Origin: Conus ventricosus | Lineage: Eukaryota; Mollusca; Gastropoda; Neogastropoda; Conidae | Length of the DNA stretch: 64,000 nucleotides | Assembly (NCBI GenBank): GCA_018398815.1 | Contig: CM031604.1 | Coordinates: forward strand, 49,718,806 to 49,782,805 | Direction of reading: 5' to 3' | Shown: positions 1 through 11,808 of the stretch, in pieces | Layout: each line of letters begins with the position of its first letter | Position numbering within the stretch: the first letter of the stretch is position 1 | Notes under the pieces: generated by a model | The model's database searches: none | What the model was told of the DNA's origin: nothing | What the model saw: only the letters and a program-made list of their open reading frames with translations | Made by a program: the position numbers and the translations under genes

Positions 1-458
1 TCAATAAACCTGGTGTGCCTGTGAATGGATGATTGAGAGTAAATAAGTTTAGATTATCATTCAAATCGTCGGTGAAAATGGCTCCCAAATCGTCGACTTC
101 TTCTCCCATTTCAGCGTCAGTATCCGAATGAAACACTTTGTTGTTGAGGCCCATGTGCTCCCACAGTTTCGTCTGCTTCTTCGCCACTATCAGCGCCCAT
201 TTCAGTGTCGGAATCCCCGTCCGTCTCCCCACTGTAGGGGTCGAAATCCTCATCAGAAGAATCGCTGATCTCTTCTTCGACATCTGATCCTTCAGTCCGG
301 ATCATTTCCAGTGCCTTAACGTGGTGACAGCCCTGATGTGGCCCTTTGCGGTCGGCTGGGCTATAAGCAACATTATCTTATCTCATTTCCAGTGCGTCTT
401 CAACGCTAACTAACAATTCATTAGCCCTACTGTGTTGAACGCTTCGTTGCGACGCCAT
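1..458 (-). pseudogene. N-terminal fragment of a piggyBac-type transposase, broken
   Basis: The frame starts at the ATG at 458 and runs about 25 codons to a 68-bp insertion flanked by a 13-bp target duplication (302-314 and 383-395). Removing the insertion restores the frame into an acidic stretch rich in D, E and S, as in piggyBac N-termini. A stop follows (near 117). In a shifted frame the sequence continues to a PFTGTPGL motif near position 10, where the DDE transposase domain normally begins; the domain lies outside the window. In family members this protein cuts and pastes the element at TTAA. Breaks: the insertion, the internal stop/frameshift and truncation by the window edge. Confidence 0.6.
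315..382 (+). mobile_element. Micro-retroposon (SINE-tail fragment), copy 1, 68 bp
   Basis: The insert ends in GGGCTATAAGCAACATTATC followed by TTATC-type repeats. It is flanked by a perfect 13-bp direct repeat, TCATTTCCAGTGC, at 302-314 and 383-395. It interrupts the piggyBac reading frame, so it is a real, later insertion. The same 3' sequence recurs near 19.36, 32.77, 40.4, 42.4 (minus) and 48.6 kb (minus). The duplication and the short tail repeat imply target-primed reverse transcription. Confidence 0.85.
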
Positions 459-586
459 CTTTTCAATCACGCAGCAAAGCTGGCCGACGGTACCCTTTGT
501 TCTCGTCAGCTAGCAAGCGAGCCACGCTACACACACAGTGCAAATGAATGAAAAGTTGGTAGGGGATAACTAAGGAATCATCTCCC

Positions 587-1069
587 ATGGCTGCCAACTG
601 CTACGAGATCGCCGTAGTTTGCTACGCCAAGAGAATGCTTGCTACGACGCTACTACGATCATTAAATTGCTACGGCGAAACAAAAAAATTCGAAGATACT
701 TTCGTTTTGTTTGGACAGCGCTAAGTAACGTCTCTATCGGTCTGTCGGAACTGCATTTCCGCTTTCGGTGTTAACTGTAGCACGTGATCATTTCAACCAA
801 TCAATGGCGACTTCCGTCTTGCTCAGTTCGCAACAGTGTGAGTAGATTTTTTTTTACAATTTGCCCTCTTCCTCTGCTTCCTCTCTGTATAATAACATTT
901 ATAGATATACTAAGAGTACTGTAGCTTTAATGTGGTCCGTAAAACTGGTTATAGGCCTGATTTCTTTTTAGAACGCGCGCAAAATTAAGTTGCTACTGTC
1001 AAATTGGAAATGCTACTGTGAAAATTGTGAAATGCTACTGTAAGCCGCATGAGCAGGTTGGCAGCTCTG
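587..1069. mobile_element. hAT-like MITE, 483 bp
   Basis: The ends are inverted: the left end carries GGCTGCCAACTGCT and the right end, reverse-complemented, reads CAGAGCTGCCAACCTGCT. A 7-bp direct repeat, ATCTCCC, flanks it at 580-586 and 1070-1076; one more mismatched base would give the 8-bp duplication typical of hAT. The TGCTACTGT-type motif is repeated just inside the right end and GCTACG motifs inside the left end, as in hAT subterminal repeats. There is no transposase, so the element is non-autonomous. It is inserted between the TTAA terminus and the start codon of the piggyBac element. Confidence 0.75.
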
Positions 1070-1339
1070 ATCTCCCTTCTTGAGTTCCGTAACCGATACG
1101 TCACGCAGACAGTGCGAATTTTCAAAATCCAAAACCGCATATGCGGACATTGGTAGCGAACACTTCGTCGTACGATGTCCGCATATGCGGACATTGCTAG
1201 CGAGTGAGTTAATGTGCGTGCTTCAGATTACTGTAGTCTTTCAGGAATGCAAATCTAGAATAAACCAGACAGAAGAATTGTTTTAACGCTTGTTCTTGAA
1301 CATGACTCGCAAATTCTTATAATCTGAGGCAATTGTCTT

Positions 1340-1505
1340 TTCCTGCCTTGTATAATTAACAGGGTACGTACAGGTCTTGGAAACCTTGACAAGTGCTGGA
1401 AATTTGGCAAGGCCTTTTCCAGGGCTTGAAAAGTGCTGGAAAGACGGTATAAACCCCCTCACTCCTGGAAAAGTCCAGGAATTTTCTAAACCTGTTGACC
1501 GTATT
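1340..1505. repeat. Short degenerate repeats of a TGGAAA/CCAGG motif
   Basis: GTGCTGGAAA occurs twice, surrounded by variants such as CTTGGAAACC and CCTGGAAAAG and their inverse forms. A weaker stretch of the same flavour lies near 34.80-34.88 kb. No coding signal. Probably a decayed dispersed repeat; family unknown. Confidence 0.35.
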
Positions 1506-2095
1506 CTTATTCTGAAGCTAGCAAAATTGTTCACCTAAGAAAAATATTCTGTCGAAGAGAACAATTTCGAATGACATCGCGATCACAGCAGACAATAATT
1601 CCGCAGGTTGTCTGCCGCTGGATTTATTTCCGTTTGTGGGACTGCCGGTAAACGTTCAGAAGACATGAACGAAGATGGGGAAATGCGACCATGTAACAGC
1701 CTGGAGAAGCTATGTGTCATATGTACCCTTGTGGTGAGCTTTGTTACGAGCAGCAGGAAGTGAGATGCATGAAGTGACTGGTTGTGCCCACAATAAGGGA
1801 TATTGCTCTTTCATTACCTGCCAGGTTATAGTCGTGACTGCATGTTTTATCAAACAAGGTCCATCGATCATTAGTTTGCACATTAGTTTGCACAATCTTT
1901 CAGCAGATAGGGGTTCTGTCCTTTTTTGATGACCCTCTCTTCAGGGATATTTTGACTTACTGTTGATACCTGGGAAGTTTGGAACCCAAAAGGAAGGCTT
2001 GGTCCTGTTGTTTCTAAAGAAGTTCAGTGTGATGTATAATGAACCTTTTTACTATTAAAGTAGGCAGATCAGTAACCCTTTGTATTGTATTTTAG

Positions 2096-2172
2096 CCCGC
2101 CACAGCCTCGGGCCTGTTGACGAGTTTCCACCACACGACAAGCCTGGATTGTACATGCCCAACATGAGTTGA
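2096..2172 (+). CDS. Putative C-terminal exon of an unidentified plus-strand gene
   Basis: A good acceptor (pyrimidine-rich tract ending TTTTAG at 2090-2095) precedes an exon that, entered in phase 1, encodes 24 residues ending VDEFPPHDKPGLYMPNMS and then TGA. The composition (Pro, Asp, Gly, Tyr, no low complexity) looks like a natural C-terminus, but I do not recognise the protein. Upstream exons were not found; the piggyBac/MITE nest would lie in the preceding intron. A long T-rich region with a poly(A) signal near 8.42 kb follows, which would make this gene tail-to-tail with NUDT5. It could be a chance splice-like site. Confidence 0.4.
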
Positions 2173-2524
2173 ACTCCTCGTGTAGACTATGCTGCTGCTG
2201 CTGCTTCTTCAGCGTTCCAGTATCTGGTGGCGTGTGAACTCGTTTTACCCTGTTCGAATACTTGAGAGTATAGTCAGTTCACTCAAACTTCGTTGAGTGC
2301 AGAAATTTGCAGGAAGAGGTTGTGGAAAAAGATAAATAAAAGATATGGTAGACAGAAAGGACAGTAGACGACAGTACAGTAAAGGAGGAGACAGAGTTAC
2401 TGAGAGCGAAAGGAAAAGTGGACGTTGCTAGCACAGAATGTCCAGAAAGAGAGGGAACTATGTGTACAAAAGTGCCCCCAGTATCCCCACGGGGGAGTAG
2501 ACCAAGCCAAAACCAATGAGAGAA

Positions 2525-3265
2525 TGGCGCTGGTTTTGGCAGTATGTGGTTATGGCACTGCATATGCTGGTTTTGGCAGTATGCGGTTATGGCACTTCGT
2601 ATGCTGGTTTTGGCAGTACTCTGTTATGGCACTGCGGATGCTGGTTTGGGCAGTACTCGGTTATGGCACTGCGTGTGCTGGTTTTAGCAGTACTTGGTTA
2701 TGGCACTGTGTATGCTGATTTTGGCAGAACTCAGTTATGGCACTGCATATGCTGGTTTTGGCAGTACTCGGTTATGGCACTGCGTATGCTGGTTTTGGCA
2801 GTACTCAGTTATGGCACTGCATATGCTGGATTTGGCAGTACTCAATTATGGCACTGCGTATGCTGGTTTTGGCAGTACTCGGTTATGGCACTGCATATGC
2901 TGGATTTGGCAGTACTCAGTTATGGCACTGCGTATGCTGGTTTTGGCAGTACTCGGTTATGGCACTGCGTATGCTGGTTTTGGCAGTACTCAGTTATGGC
3001 ACTGCGTATGCTGGTTTTAGCAGTACTTGGTTATGGCACTGCCTATGCTGGTTTTGGCAGTACTCGGTTATGGCACTGTATGCTGGTTTTGGCAGAACCT
3101 CATTATGGCACTGTTTGCTGGTTTTGGTAGTATAGGGTTATGGCATTGTGTATGCTGGTTTTGGCAGTATGCGGTTATGGCACTGCATATGCTGGTTTTG
3201 ACAGTACTAAGTTATGGCACTGCATATGCTGGTTTTGGCAGACTGTTATGGCACTGCGTATGCTT
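2525..3265. repeat. 37-bp minisatellite, about 20 copies
   Basis: A unit of the form TATGCTGGTTTTGGCAGTAC + TCGGTTATGGCACTGCG repeats about 20 times with point variants, and the copies near the right end are shortened. Because 37 is not a multiple of three, all three forward frames stay open and read the same 37-residue cycle in different phases. The long frames here (up to 204 codons) are therefore by-products of the repeat, not genes. If the exon at 2,096 is real, the array lies in its 3' UTR. Confidence 0.9.
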
Positions 3266-6200
3266 AAAAAGTACAAAAATCTTCAAAAAGTATGAAGAGT
3301 CTCTCGGTGACATTATTTTAGAATGCTAAAGGGTTCATGAACTCTAGATTATAGTTGAGCATAAGTGATAGCATGATAAATATTAATATTGAATTTGTTC
3401 TGATCCACTTTACCATTACCTGTCCTCTCTCTTCTTGTGTTGTCTTGTAGCCGTTGAAGTCCTGCACTTTTTCTTCTGTTGCAGCACAAAAATGGACGAG
3501 ACTATATGCAATGGATGCTAATAAAGGTCCAACACAGGAGATCAAGAAATGAAAATGACCCAACTGGTTAGAACTACTTAGGATTTCCTGTGTGTGTGTG
3601 CATGAGATCTGGCCATTGTCATTCAGATCATCTGGACTTCTTTGTCCTGGGACTCGACGTCCTGCTGTGCTGTAAAATGCACAGACTCTGATGGAGGGAG
3701 GGGTGTGTGTGGGGGATGGGTGGGTGGAATGCATGATGTTTAACTCATTTTTGTGTTGTATGTCGTCATAACCCCTGATTTGAATGATGGCATGATGGGA
3801 AATTTGATTTCCTTTTTTCCATTTTTTTGTTTGTTAAAATTTGTAATCATTGGACAAATCTTCCCTACCATTGTGTCATGTCATCTGTAAGTTAAAATGT
3901 AGTTTTGACTGAAAATGGGTTTGTATACAGTGTCTCGCATCTTGTATCCTCTTCGCTGAATTTTGTCGGCCTCTTTGAGTTGTTTTAAAGAAGTACCAAG
4001 CAGTGGTATCGTGTGAAGTTCATTTGTGTTGTAGGGAAAAGGTTTTGATTCCTTTTGTGGACCCAGTTTAGTATTTTTAACTGTAGCAAAAAATTGGGTC
4101 AATTGATTGGACTACATATTGAAAGGGTTTAAAAACTAGACATGATATTCTGCATTGAAGGAACAGTTTTGTTGTTGCTTTTTTTTTTTCCTCCACTGCG
4201 TGGCCCATTCCTCATGCTACAGTAGGTTTTGTGTATGTGACTGCTTGTTTTGGACTGCAATTGACATCTAATGAAAATATGCATCCAGATTATTGATACA
4301 CATAGTACAATGCGACCCGTGTTTTGGTGTGTGTTTTTTTTCTTCTTTTGGGGTTCTATCTGTGGATGGTTTTTCTACAGGACTTGGCTAGAGAACTCCC
4401 TCGTTGCTGTGGGTTATTTGACATGTGTTTACTGCACATGAGATCTCGGTTTATCATCTGTCCTGGTTAGGTTAGAAAATGTAACATAGTACAAGCAGAA
4501 AAGGTAAATAAAATGAAAGAAAAAACTGGTGGGCAGTTTATAACAATGACACCAACATCTACTGCTTGCAATACTTTTTTGCCTCTCAGGTTGGAGAGAT
4601 TAGCAAGTGCCAGAGTAGCCATGGTCTTGAGTTAGTTTAAAGGTAATGCAGTCAATTTTGTGCAAAGATTTTGTATGCTGTTGGAATATTTTGATTACTT
4701 ACTGTGACAAAAGTATGAAGGCAGATGGTCAGGGTCACGTCTTTCCACTTCGTGCTTGTGAGCCAAGCTCGTGTTTAGTAAATGCTTCAAAGTTGCAAAG
4801 AGGCCTACCTCAACCCACAAAAAGTCAGTAAAGCAGGTGAAAATGCATCCAAGTGCAGTCTAGATCTGGCTGGATTTTAAAAAAAAAATTTCATTGAAAG
4901 TGCATATGTGACAAACTACATTCTTTTAAAAATGGCTACCTTGAGACATCTGTGCATGCATGAATTGAATATGATGCTTAAATCCGTCTGAAGAAGAAAA
5001 AAGAAAAAAGTTCATGAATTATGTCAGACGAACTGTTCCATAAATATTGAATTTGTTCTGATCCACTTTATTACCATTACCTGTCCTCTCCCTTCTTGTC
5101 TCTCTCCCCCCCCGAAATTATCTACTGTTTAGATAGAACAGCCAGATGTTTCTCCAAAGTCAGATTGATAATTTTTCATATTTAATTCTTTCTCAGTGTT
5201 TGATTTAATGATATTGAAGGCACATGTTGAATGCATATATATATATATATATGTATATACACAGTGTAAATGAGCTCTGTATGGATGAATGGCTTTTTCT
5301 CTCGTTTGTTCCCCCATTTGTTTTTTGTCCCTTTTTTTCTGAGGGTGGCAGGTTTTGTTTTATGTGTGGCTTTTATCTGTTCATAGTCAAGTAGTACTTT
5401 GAAAATATTATTTATTTACTTCAGTATAGAGTCATTTCCCCTGCTGGATCGAGGTTGATCCTGTGTGCTTGCATGTTTTGCTCTAAGTCGAAACGGATCA
5501 AGTCAGAAAAATGTTCATGTAAAGAGAAGATTCTAATGTTTTTCGGTGAGAAAGTTCTTAGAAATTGGTTTCATTGTTCACAGAAGTCAAAAGTCACTTG
5601 TACTTTTCTAGTTACACTGTCGGTTGATATGGGAGCAGGGTGGTTAAGATACGAATGATAAGTTTCCACAAGGTCCTGTGCAACAAATTATGAAAGTCAA
5701 GATCTGTAAGCAGACAAGTACAAAACCAGTGCTGTGCCGATCAGTATGGGGGGGGTTTTGGGGCGTTTTTTTTTTAAGTTAACAGTACCTTGGTTTTTAC
5801 TCTGTAGCAACTCCAAACTCGTTCATCAGGGGGGAAAAAAAAAATGTCATTGCATTTCTGTCCATGAATAAACAGTTCCAACATTTTTTTCTTGTGAATT
5901 AAAGAAATTGTTTGAATGCAACACTTAAGGAATGAACTATTGTTTGAATGCAACTTAAGGAATGAACTAATGAAAGATATTTTTGCTTTTTGTAATATTT
6001 CTGACCTCAAGGGAAAAAAGCGTCGGTCATCTGACACAATCTTTGTTTTTTTGTTTTCAAATAGTTTCACCACCCCATCCGTCTTTCTCATAGTGCTGTC
6101 GACAAGCCAGCCAGTGTATCTACAACATGAACATAAAATTCCCTCATTTTCAGATAAAATCTTGGAAAAAGTACGAGTAGGGGTGGGCTGCTTTCTTGAA

Positions 6201-8246
6201 AACAAAAAGCGCTTTAGTCTATGGCTCCCTACCCTTCCCCAGCGTGTCCTTTTTAGGTTTACCTTTTCTCAGTGTTCATCCGTTTGTATGCACATTCGGA
6301 AACGTGCACAAAACTGAAACAACACATGCACCCTTTCTCTCTCGACTCACACAAAGCTGGGTTTTTTTTTTGCATGTCTCCTCCCTCCAACTTGAATCGT
6401 ACTCTCGACATTGATCCCACATCTTTTTTTTTGCCGCGAGCGTACATGTAATGTTTCATGAGTGGGTGTCGCCATGTTGTTTTTTTTTTTAAAGGGTCAT
6501 CCCTAACATGGACACATCATTGTGCTCATCAACACCGTCATCCTCGAACTTTGACCAACAGCTTTCCTTTTTTTTTTTTTCCCCCCTTTTGATTTAGTTT
6601 TAATAGTGTTAGTATTAATAGGCATGAATTGTGTGTGGTGGTCAACAAATTTTATCAACAAATAGTTGCACTGATGAAATGTCCAGATTACTATGCTACG
6701 GCTTGTGGAGGGTTGGTGCTTCTGAATATATAGTGTGGGTAATATGCAGCAAGTTTTGATGAACAATACTTAGTTTTGGTGGGCAGGGGGTAAGGAAAAG
6801 GGTGTTTTTTTCATTCAAAATGTAATAAAAAGCATCAATGTTGCTGCAGTAGAATCAAAATATACCAAGGAAGGTGTGTGCGTTGCAGTGATATGTTGCT
6901 GCTACCCCACATACTGGGACCAAGAAAAACCTAGACCCTGGCAATTTTTTTTGCTTTTAATTTGTGGACAAGTATAACAAAGTTATCAATGAGCATTTTA
7001 CAGCAGTTTAGTAACAGTGATAAGCTATCTTCTAGAAGCTGCTGGAGAGACTAGTGCGTGTGAAAATAGCACTTCTAATATACCTTTTCTTTCCCATTTA
7101 TGGCAAACACCTGACTGAAGCGTTTCAGATGGTAACGTTGGGTACAAGTCTTGACCTATACCCAGGAGGGCTTTGCTGCATGGATGCAGCAGGCTTTTAA
7201 ACCATCGACGTCTGCTGCTTAAAAGCTCATGTTCAGTTGGCTGTTTTGACTGTGGCCTCGATTGCCTTGCAAGGGTTCACTTGTTAGAGCCATGCTATCA
7301 ACACCAAACTAAAAAAAAAAAAACATTGCCAGTCTCGCAAAAACGCATTCGTATGATAAGCTGACATTCTTATCTTGATGGAATTAGGGTGAAGTTACTA
7401 TGCTTCCTTGCAGATGGAATTTTTTTTTATAGATCCCAGAATGGTTGATTTGTTCGGAATATGCTGGCCCATCGCAAAAAAAACAACAAAAAAACTGTAG
7501 CTTACCTTTAATGTGGCAAAGATTCAATGCAAGTAGAAAAAGGTGGCTATGACTTTATGTAATCATTGATGTGTGGATGCCTGTTTTTTTTGGTAGATGT
7601 AGCACTCGCACATTGAAATAAGGTGTGCAAGTCGCAGATGCAAGCAATACATGGACATTCTGCCCCCTTGCAGCAGACGTAGCCTGCATCACAACACACA
7701 AAAGTCGTCTTAGAATTCCGGGCTTATTGAAAAAAAAAAAGGTTTCTGGAACTCTTAATTTGCTCTTGCGTAGCTGGCTGCTTATTGCTTGATGTATTAG
7801 ATTTGTTAGCCGATGAGAAACGGGCATTTCACACCTTCGCAAATGTATTATGACTAAAGAATGATGAAGAAAGCAGTGATGGTCTTGTAGCAGGCTTTCA
7901 TTGCCTCCAGCACCATGGCGCATTACAGGGGATTGCATTTCAAAGTATTCGCAAGACTAGTGTTGTGCTTTGTTTTTGACTGGCTGGTCACTTTTTTCTT
8001 TTGCTTTGTGTTTTGCTTGTTCAGCCTTTTTTGCCTCCTGTTAAAACTTTTGCTGTAAATTAACAGGTGGTGAATAAAGCACCACTTAGGCTCCCAACAG
8101 TTCATTATCTCGATATTCGAATCGCACGTTGCATTTCAACTTCTTAGAGTACATGGTCTTTAACAAATAGTTTCCAAGTTGTCAGTTGAAGCAACTTTAC
8201 ATAAATTGTTACTGAAAAAGGTAAGCTAGTTTTCCCATACACCTGC

Positions 8247-8279
<33 letters not shown>

Positions 8280-8417
8280 CGTACAGGTATTATTTGTGGC
8301 AGAATGATATTTTGCCCCAGTAGCAACTCAAAAATGATTTTTCAGCGTTACTTGGGAATAAACATGTGATACTCTGTATGAATAGTACGGCTTATGTCTT
8401 TGTTCGAGATTGTATGT
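3266..8417. other. No gene seen; T-rich, possible 3' UTR of the exon at 2,096
   Basis: About 5 kb of T-rich plus strand with many T8-T27 runs (longest near 8250-8278), a short (AT)n at 5237-5254 and no frame with protein-like composition. A 50-bp stretch (GAATTTGTTCTGATCCACTT and flanks) occurs twice, near 3390-3440 and 5048-5100. The strand bias would fit a long 3' UTR. Confidence 0.4.
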
Positions 8418-8423
8418 AATAAA
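8418..8423 (+). terminator. Candidate poly(A) signal AATAAA
   Basis: AATAAA is followed within 25-40 bp by a T/G-containing stretch. It is the most convincing plus-strand cleavage signal downstream of the exon ending at 2,172, but the distance of more than 6 kb makes the link uncertain. Other AATAAA motifs occur at about 10,387 and 10,503. Confidence 0.3.
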
Positions 8424-10511
8424 CATTTGAAACTAATTTCTTGTGACTAATGCTCTATGAACACCATTGCATTTGATGTGGGAATTGTTAAGATGCTTTC
8501 TCATTTTGTGCAGAAAAGTGGCATTTTTTCTGTCCGTGATTATACGTTAATTGTTCAGTCTTGGAGGCTATCTGATACAAATCGTAACGAAAGGTTCCAA
8601 TATAAGGGTTGTCTATCCTCCTCTTTTGTCTAGCTCCCAATCCGTATTTTTTTGTTTTGTAAGGTCTGCTAGACTCCTGTTGCAAGTTCAGCTCAGAGAA
8701 TGAGGGATATTAATGGACAAACAGGATCAATACATACTTTCCAAAAGTGGACCAGTCTGCAATCGACTGTTTAGTTTCTAATGAAAACAATAAAGACGCC
8801 ATGTGTACAATTATGCAGTGTTCAGTCTCTGTAGGGTGAAGGACAAAGTCCAATGTGTGGAGATGTTATGTCAAACATACATGGCTTCAAGGCACTTGGA
8901 AATGGGAAAAGAACTGCGAATCTATGTACAGGCCAGCACAGATGGGTGTCGAAAGTAATTTTAGGGGAAAAAGTATTGCTTTATTGTTCAGAAATTTACA
9001 TCAAGTCCCTTAGGGGACTGGATGGAGATCTCTATGAAAAACCTGGACCAAGAAAAAGACTTTCTCTTCTGTATGCAGCACTTGCAATTGCTGTCCATCC
9101 TAGCTAGTTTGTAATCATTCTCTCAGCTATCAAGTGTTTAGTCAACACACATCTATCTAAAATTATTCTTTTTGTTAAATAGTTGTATTAGATTAAGAAC
9201 TATGAAGCAATCAAGAGGAAGGATCGGTATGGTTGTGTGTGTGTTTTTTTTCAGCATTTTTACTCGTCTCATTATCATTACAATGCAACTGGAATACAAA
9301 ATGAGAATTGTTGCCATCTCTGTGTGTGGATACAAGGGTTTGACAAAGATGTGAATTGTAGAGTATTTTTCTTTCAGGGGTACAAACTTCTGAGCAAAAG
9401 GACGAGGGGAAAAATTTATGTGTTGAGAGGGGGAGGAAAACGCATGCCTTGAAAAGGAAAATTTTCCTGAAAAGGGGAAATTTGGAGGAGGGGGATGATA
9501 AGGAGGAACATACCGTTTTTAAAAGAATAAGGTACAAAAATTCATACTCTGAGAACGAGTTAAAAAAAAAAAAACACCTGCAAGAGAAAAAAATGACAAA
9601 ACATGCAGCCTCCATCTTAAGCAGCAAATGATTCAAATTGGGGTAAACTGCTTGATTTGCAAATGCATTTCATCAATGTTTTAAAGATGTAATACTGCTT
9701 TGAAATATTTCTGAAACCCCCCCCCCCCTTTTTTTTTTTTAAGGATGGGTTATGAGGGGAGGGTGGGTTTACATCGCTAAAGAAAAATGCTCAGATCCTC
9801 CCCGTAACAGAGTTGGCATCCCAGAGCAACGGGCACATTCAGAACAGCCCTGACACCACTTGTGGCTGGCTAGGCTGTGAAATGGATCTTGCAGTAGAAT
9901 TCTGTTTTCTGTAATTTTTCTCTAGGAAAATGTTAGATATACTCTCAACTCTTGGTATTCAAATTGTTAAAAAAAGATATATAGACAGATATTAAGAGAA
10001 ACAACATGGTGACAAGAGTCTGTGTAGATCAATAATCATTTTCAAGGTAGTGTAATAGTAGTACTACAAAGTTCATTACTGATTTGTAAAACAAACATAT
10101 ACCAAATTCTGTAGTTCTATAGAGAACAAAGTATTTTCTTTTACATGACCCGTTTTCCACCTTTATTGTTCCGTAACCGTTTTTTTCCGTTTTCCAATAA
10201 AGTGAAAGTATGCATCGTTTCATTGTAGGAACTCTATCCGATGGTCATGTCTTGCTCATTACGTTTCAGTTACCTCCCCCCTGTCCTCCCTCCCCCCCCC
10301 CTTTTTTTTTTTTTTTTTTTTGTGTGCACTTTTCTGCTACTGTTTTACTTGACTATGAAATGTTTCATAAAAGACAGTGTAAAAATCCAGCAGTGGTAAA
10401 TAAAGGACTTGAAAGCAGTTCAGTACTCTGAACGTTGTGTATACCATTGTTTTATTTTGATGATGTATTATGCATTCAAATAATTGTGTTGCCAGCTGTT
10501 CTAATAAAAGG
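8424..10511. other. Intergenic; no gene seen
   Basis: Contains A and T homopolymers, a C9T11 run near 9718-9741 and a C9T18 run near 10,293-10,321. Short frames exist, but none has splice sites, start context or composition that supports a gene. Confidence 0.5.
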
Positions 10512-11082
10512 TCTGTTGCTGGATTGGGATGGGAGGAATTTCTGTCAGTCAGCCAGTTTGGTGACGGTGAGGAAAGACCCACTGACCACAGGGAAAGTCC
10601 TGTTGACAGTGGGAAAGACACTACACTTTGGATTCTCTCTTGAGGGCACATAAGACCGGGCGAAAGCTTGGCTGTGTCTGGAGTGGCACCGTCTTCATCT
10701 GTCCATGGGCAGGGGTGGTTGGGTCTGTGGGGTGTGCTCGGCAGCTGGAGGGTGGTGTTTTTTCGCCGGTGGGCTCTGCAGCCATGAAATACAGGCTGGT
10801 ACACCCATGGGGATGCTACTTTAAGGCTGTTATGAGCTGCATCCTGTAGTCTAATTTACCTCTGTTCAGGAGCAGTTATGTCCCTTGATATCTTAATGGA
10901 GTGTCCTGCGCGTGCCTGTACCCATCGTCAACACAGCGCAGGCCTCCAAGGGTGGTACTGGACTGCTCTAAGGGCAGGTGAAGACAGTGCTTCTCTGGGT
11001 CCTCCCCAGCACCTTCGGGTGTTTCTTTTTCTGTTGCTGGATTGGGATGGGAGGAATTTCTGTCAGTCAGCCAGTTTGGTGA
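10512..11082. repeat. 52-bp exact direct repeat, 518 bp apart
   Basis: The stretch TCTGTTGCTGGATTGGGATG... ending CCAGTTTGGTGA is present at 10,512-10,563 and again at 11,030-11,082 without visible change. The 470 bp between is G-rich and matches nothing else in the window. It is either a recent partial duplication or the edges of an insertion mediated by the repeat; no terminal inverted repeats are seen. Confidence 0.7.
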
Positions 11083-11187
11083 GAGATCGTCTCTTTCTCT
11101 CTGGTGGAGGAATATTTTCTGGCTACATTAAATCTGGTCTTTTGAATCCATCTTTGGTTCAGGTGGATTTATTTCTCGGAATTAACA

Positions 11188-11556
11188 TTGAATTCTAAAC
11201 CATTTACAAAAAAAAGTGCATTAAATGAGACTATAAACTGAGATTCCAATACATAACAATGCATGCATGAAAAATTCTGTCGCCAACCTTCAGAGGAGAA
11301 GGGCCAGTGGCCACGGCTATGATGTCATGTGTACTGAGGGAATGACCTGAAAAACTAAATGATCAATTGTTTGAAATGAATCCAGCAGGCAGCTTTTTAA
11401 ACTGCCTCTTGTTTGAAATGAATCCAGCAGGCAGGTTTTTAAACTGCCTCTACCCCACTATGAAGCCAATATTGTAAACAAGAGCATGGATTGTACAGAG
11501 CTTGGTTTCTAACAGAGGACGGGCACTATATAAATACTCTCAATGATACCCTTACC
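11188..11556 (+). mobile_element. SINE-B, decayed 5'-truncated copy
   Basis: It aligns to the body and tail of the SINE at 44.3 kb: GAGACTATAAACTGAGATTCC corresponds to the GAGACTATAAACCGAGGTTCC block; CGCCAACCTTCAGAGGAG to the CACCATCTTTCGGAAGAG block; and the 3' end GGCACTATATAAATACT to GGCGCTATATAAGTATT. The tRNA head is absent. A 42-bp internal tandem duplication lies at 11,367-11,450. Divergence is high, so this is an old copy. Confidence 0.65.
11367..11450. repeat. 42-bp tandem duplication (2 copies) inside SINE-B
   Basis: Two nearly identical 42-bp units, each containing GGCAG...AAACTGCC, which can form a small hairpin. It is private to this SINE copy; the copy at 44.3 kb lacks it. 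Confidence 0.8.
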
Positions 11557-11808
11557 TGTCACACATGCTCAATCCTGATTGTGAACACATGGTGGCAAAA
11601 AAAAAAACAATCTATTTCTTCCCCCAAATAATGATTCTGCAGATTAGATTGTGTACTACTGGCAGGGATACTAATGCACAGAACTGGGTAAGACAAAAAG
11701 GAAAAATGGATCAAACGACGAAAGTTCAACCCATGACATTAGATACATCCCACCAATAAAAATCACAAGTGCAATTCAAAGCGTGTCACTGAAGTACTTT
11801 CTTACTTT

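Larger units (their letters stand above)
1..1208 (-). mobile_element. piggyBac-like element, 5' part (runs off the window start)
   Basis: Read on the minus strand, a TTAA at 1209-1212 abuts a terminus that holds two copies of the perfect palindrome CCGCATATGCGG (1136-1147 and 1179-1190), the hairpin-like terminal arrangement known from piggyBac elements. About 750 bp inside lies a start codon for an acidic reading frame with the P-F-T-G-x-P-G-L signature that opens the piggyBac transposase core. The other end is outside the window. The element is itself a target: a hAT MITE sits in its leader and a small retroposed fragment in its coding region, so it is old and inactive here. The TTAA and palindromes are seen directly; the family call is inference. 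Confidence 0.7.

Noticed and set aside
2516..3135. Open frame of 204 codons (and two others) with a repeating Trp/Cys/Leu peptide
   Set aside because: Produced by the 37-bp minisatellite read in three phases; no start context or homology.
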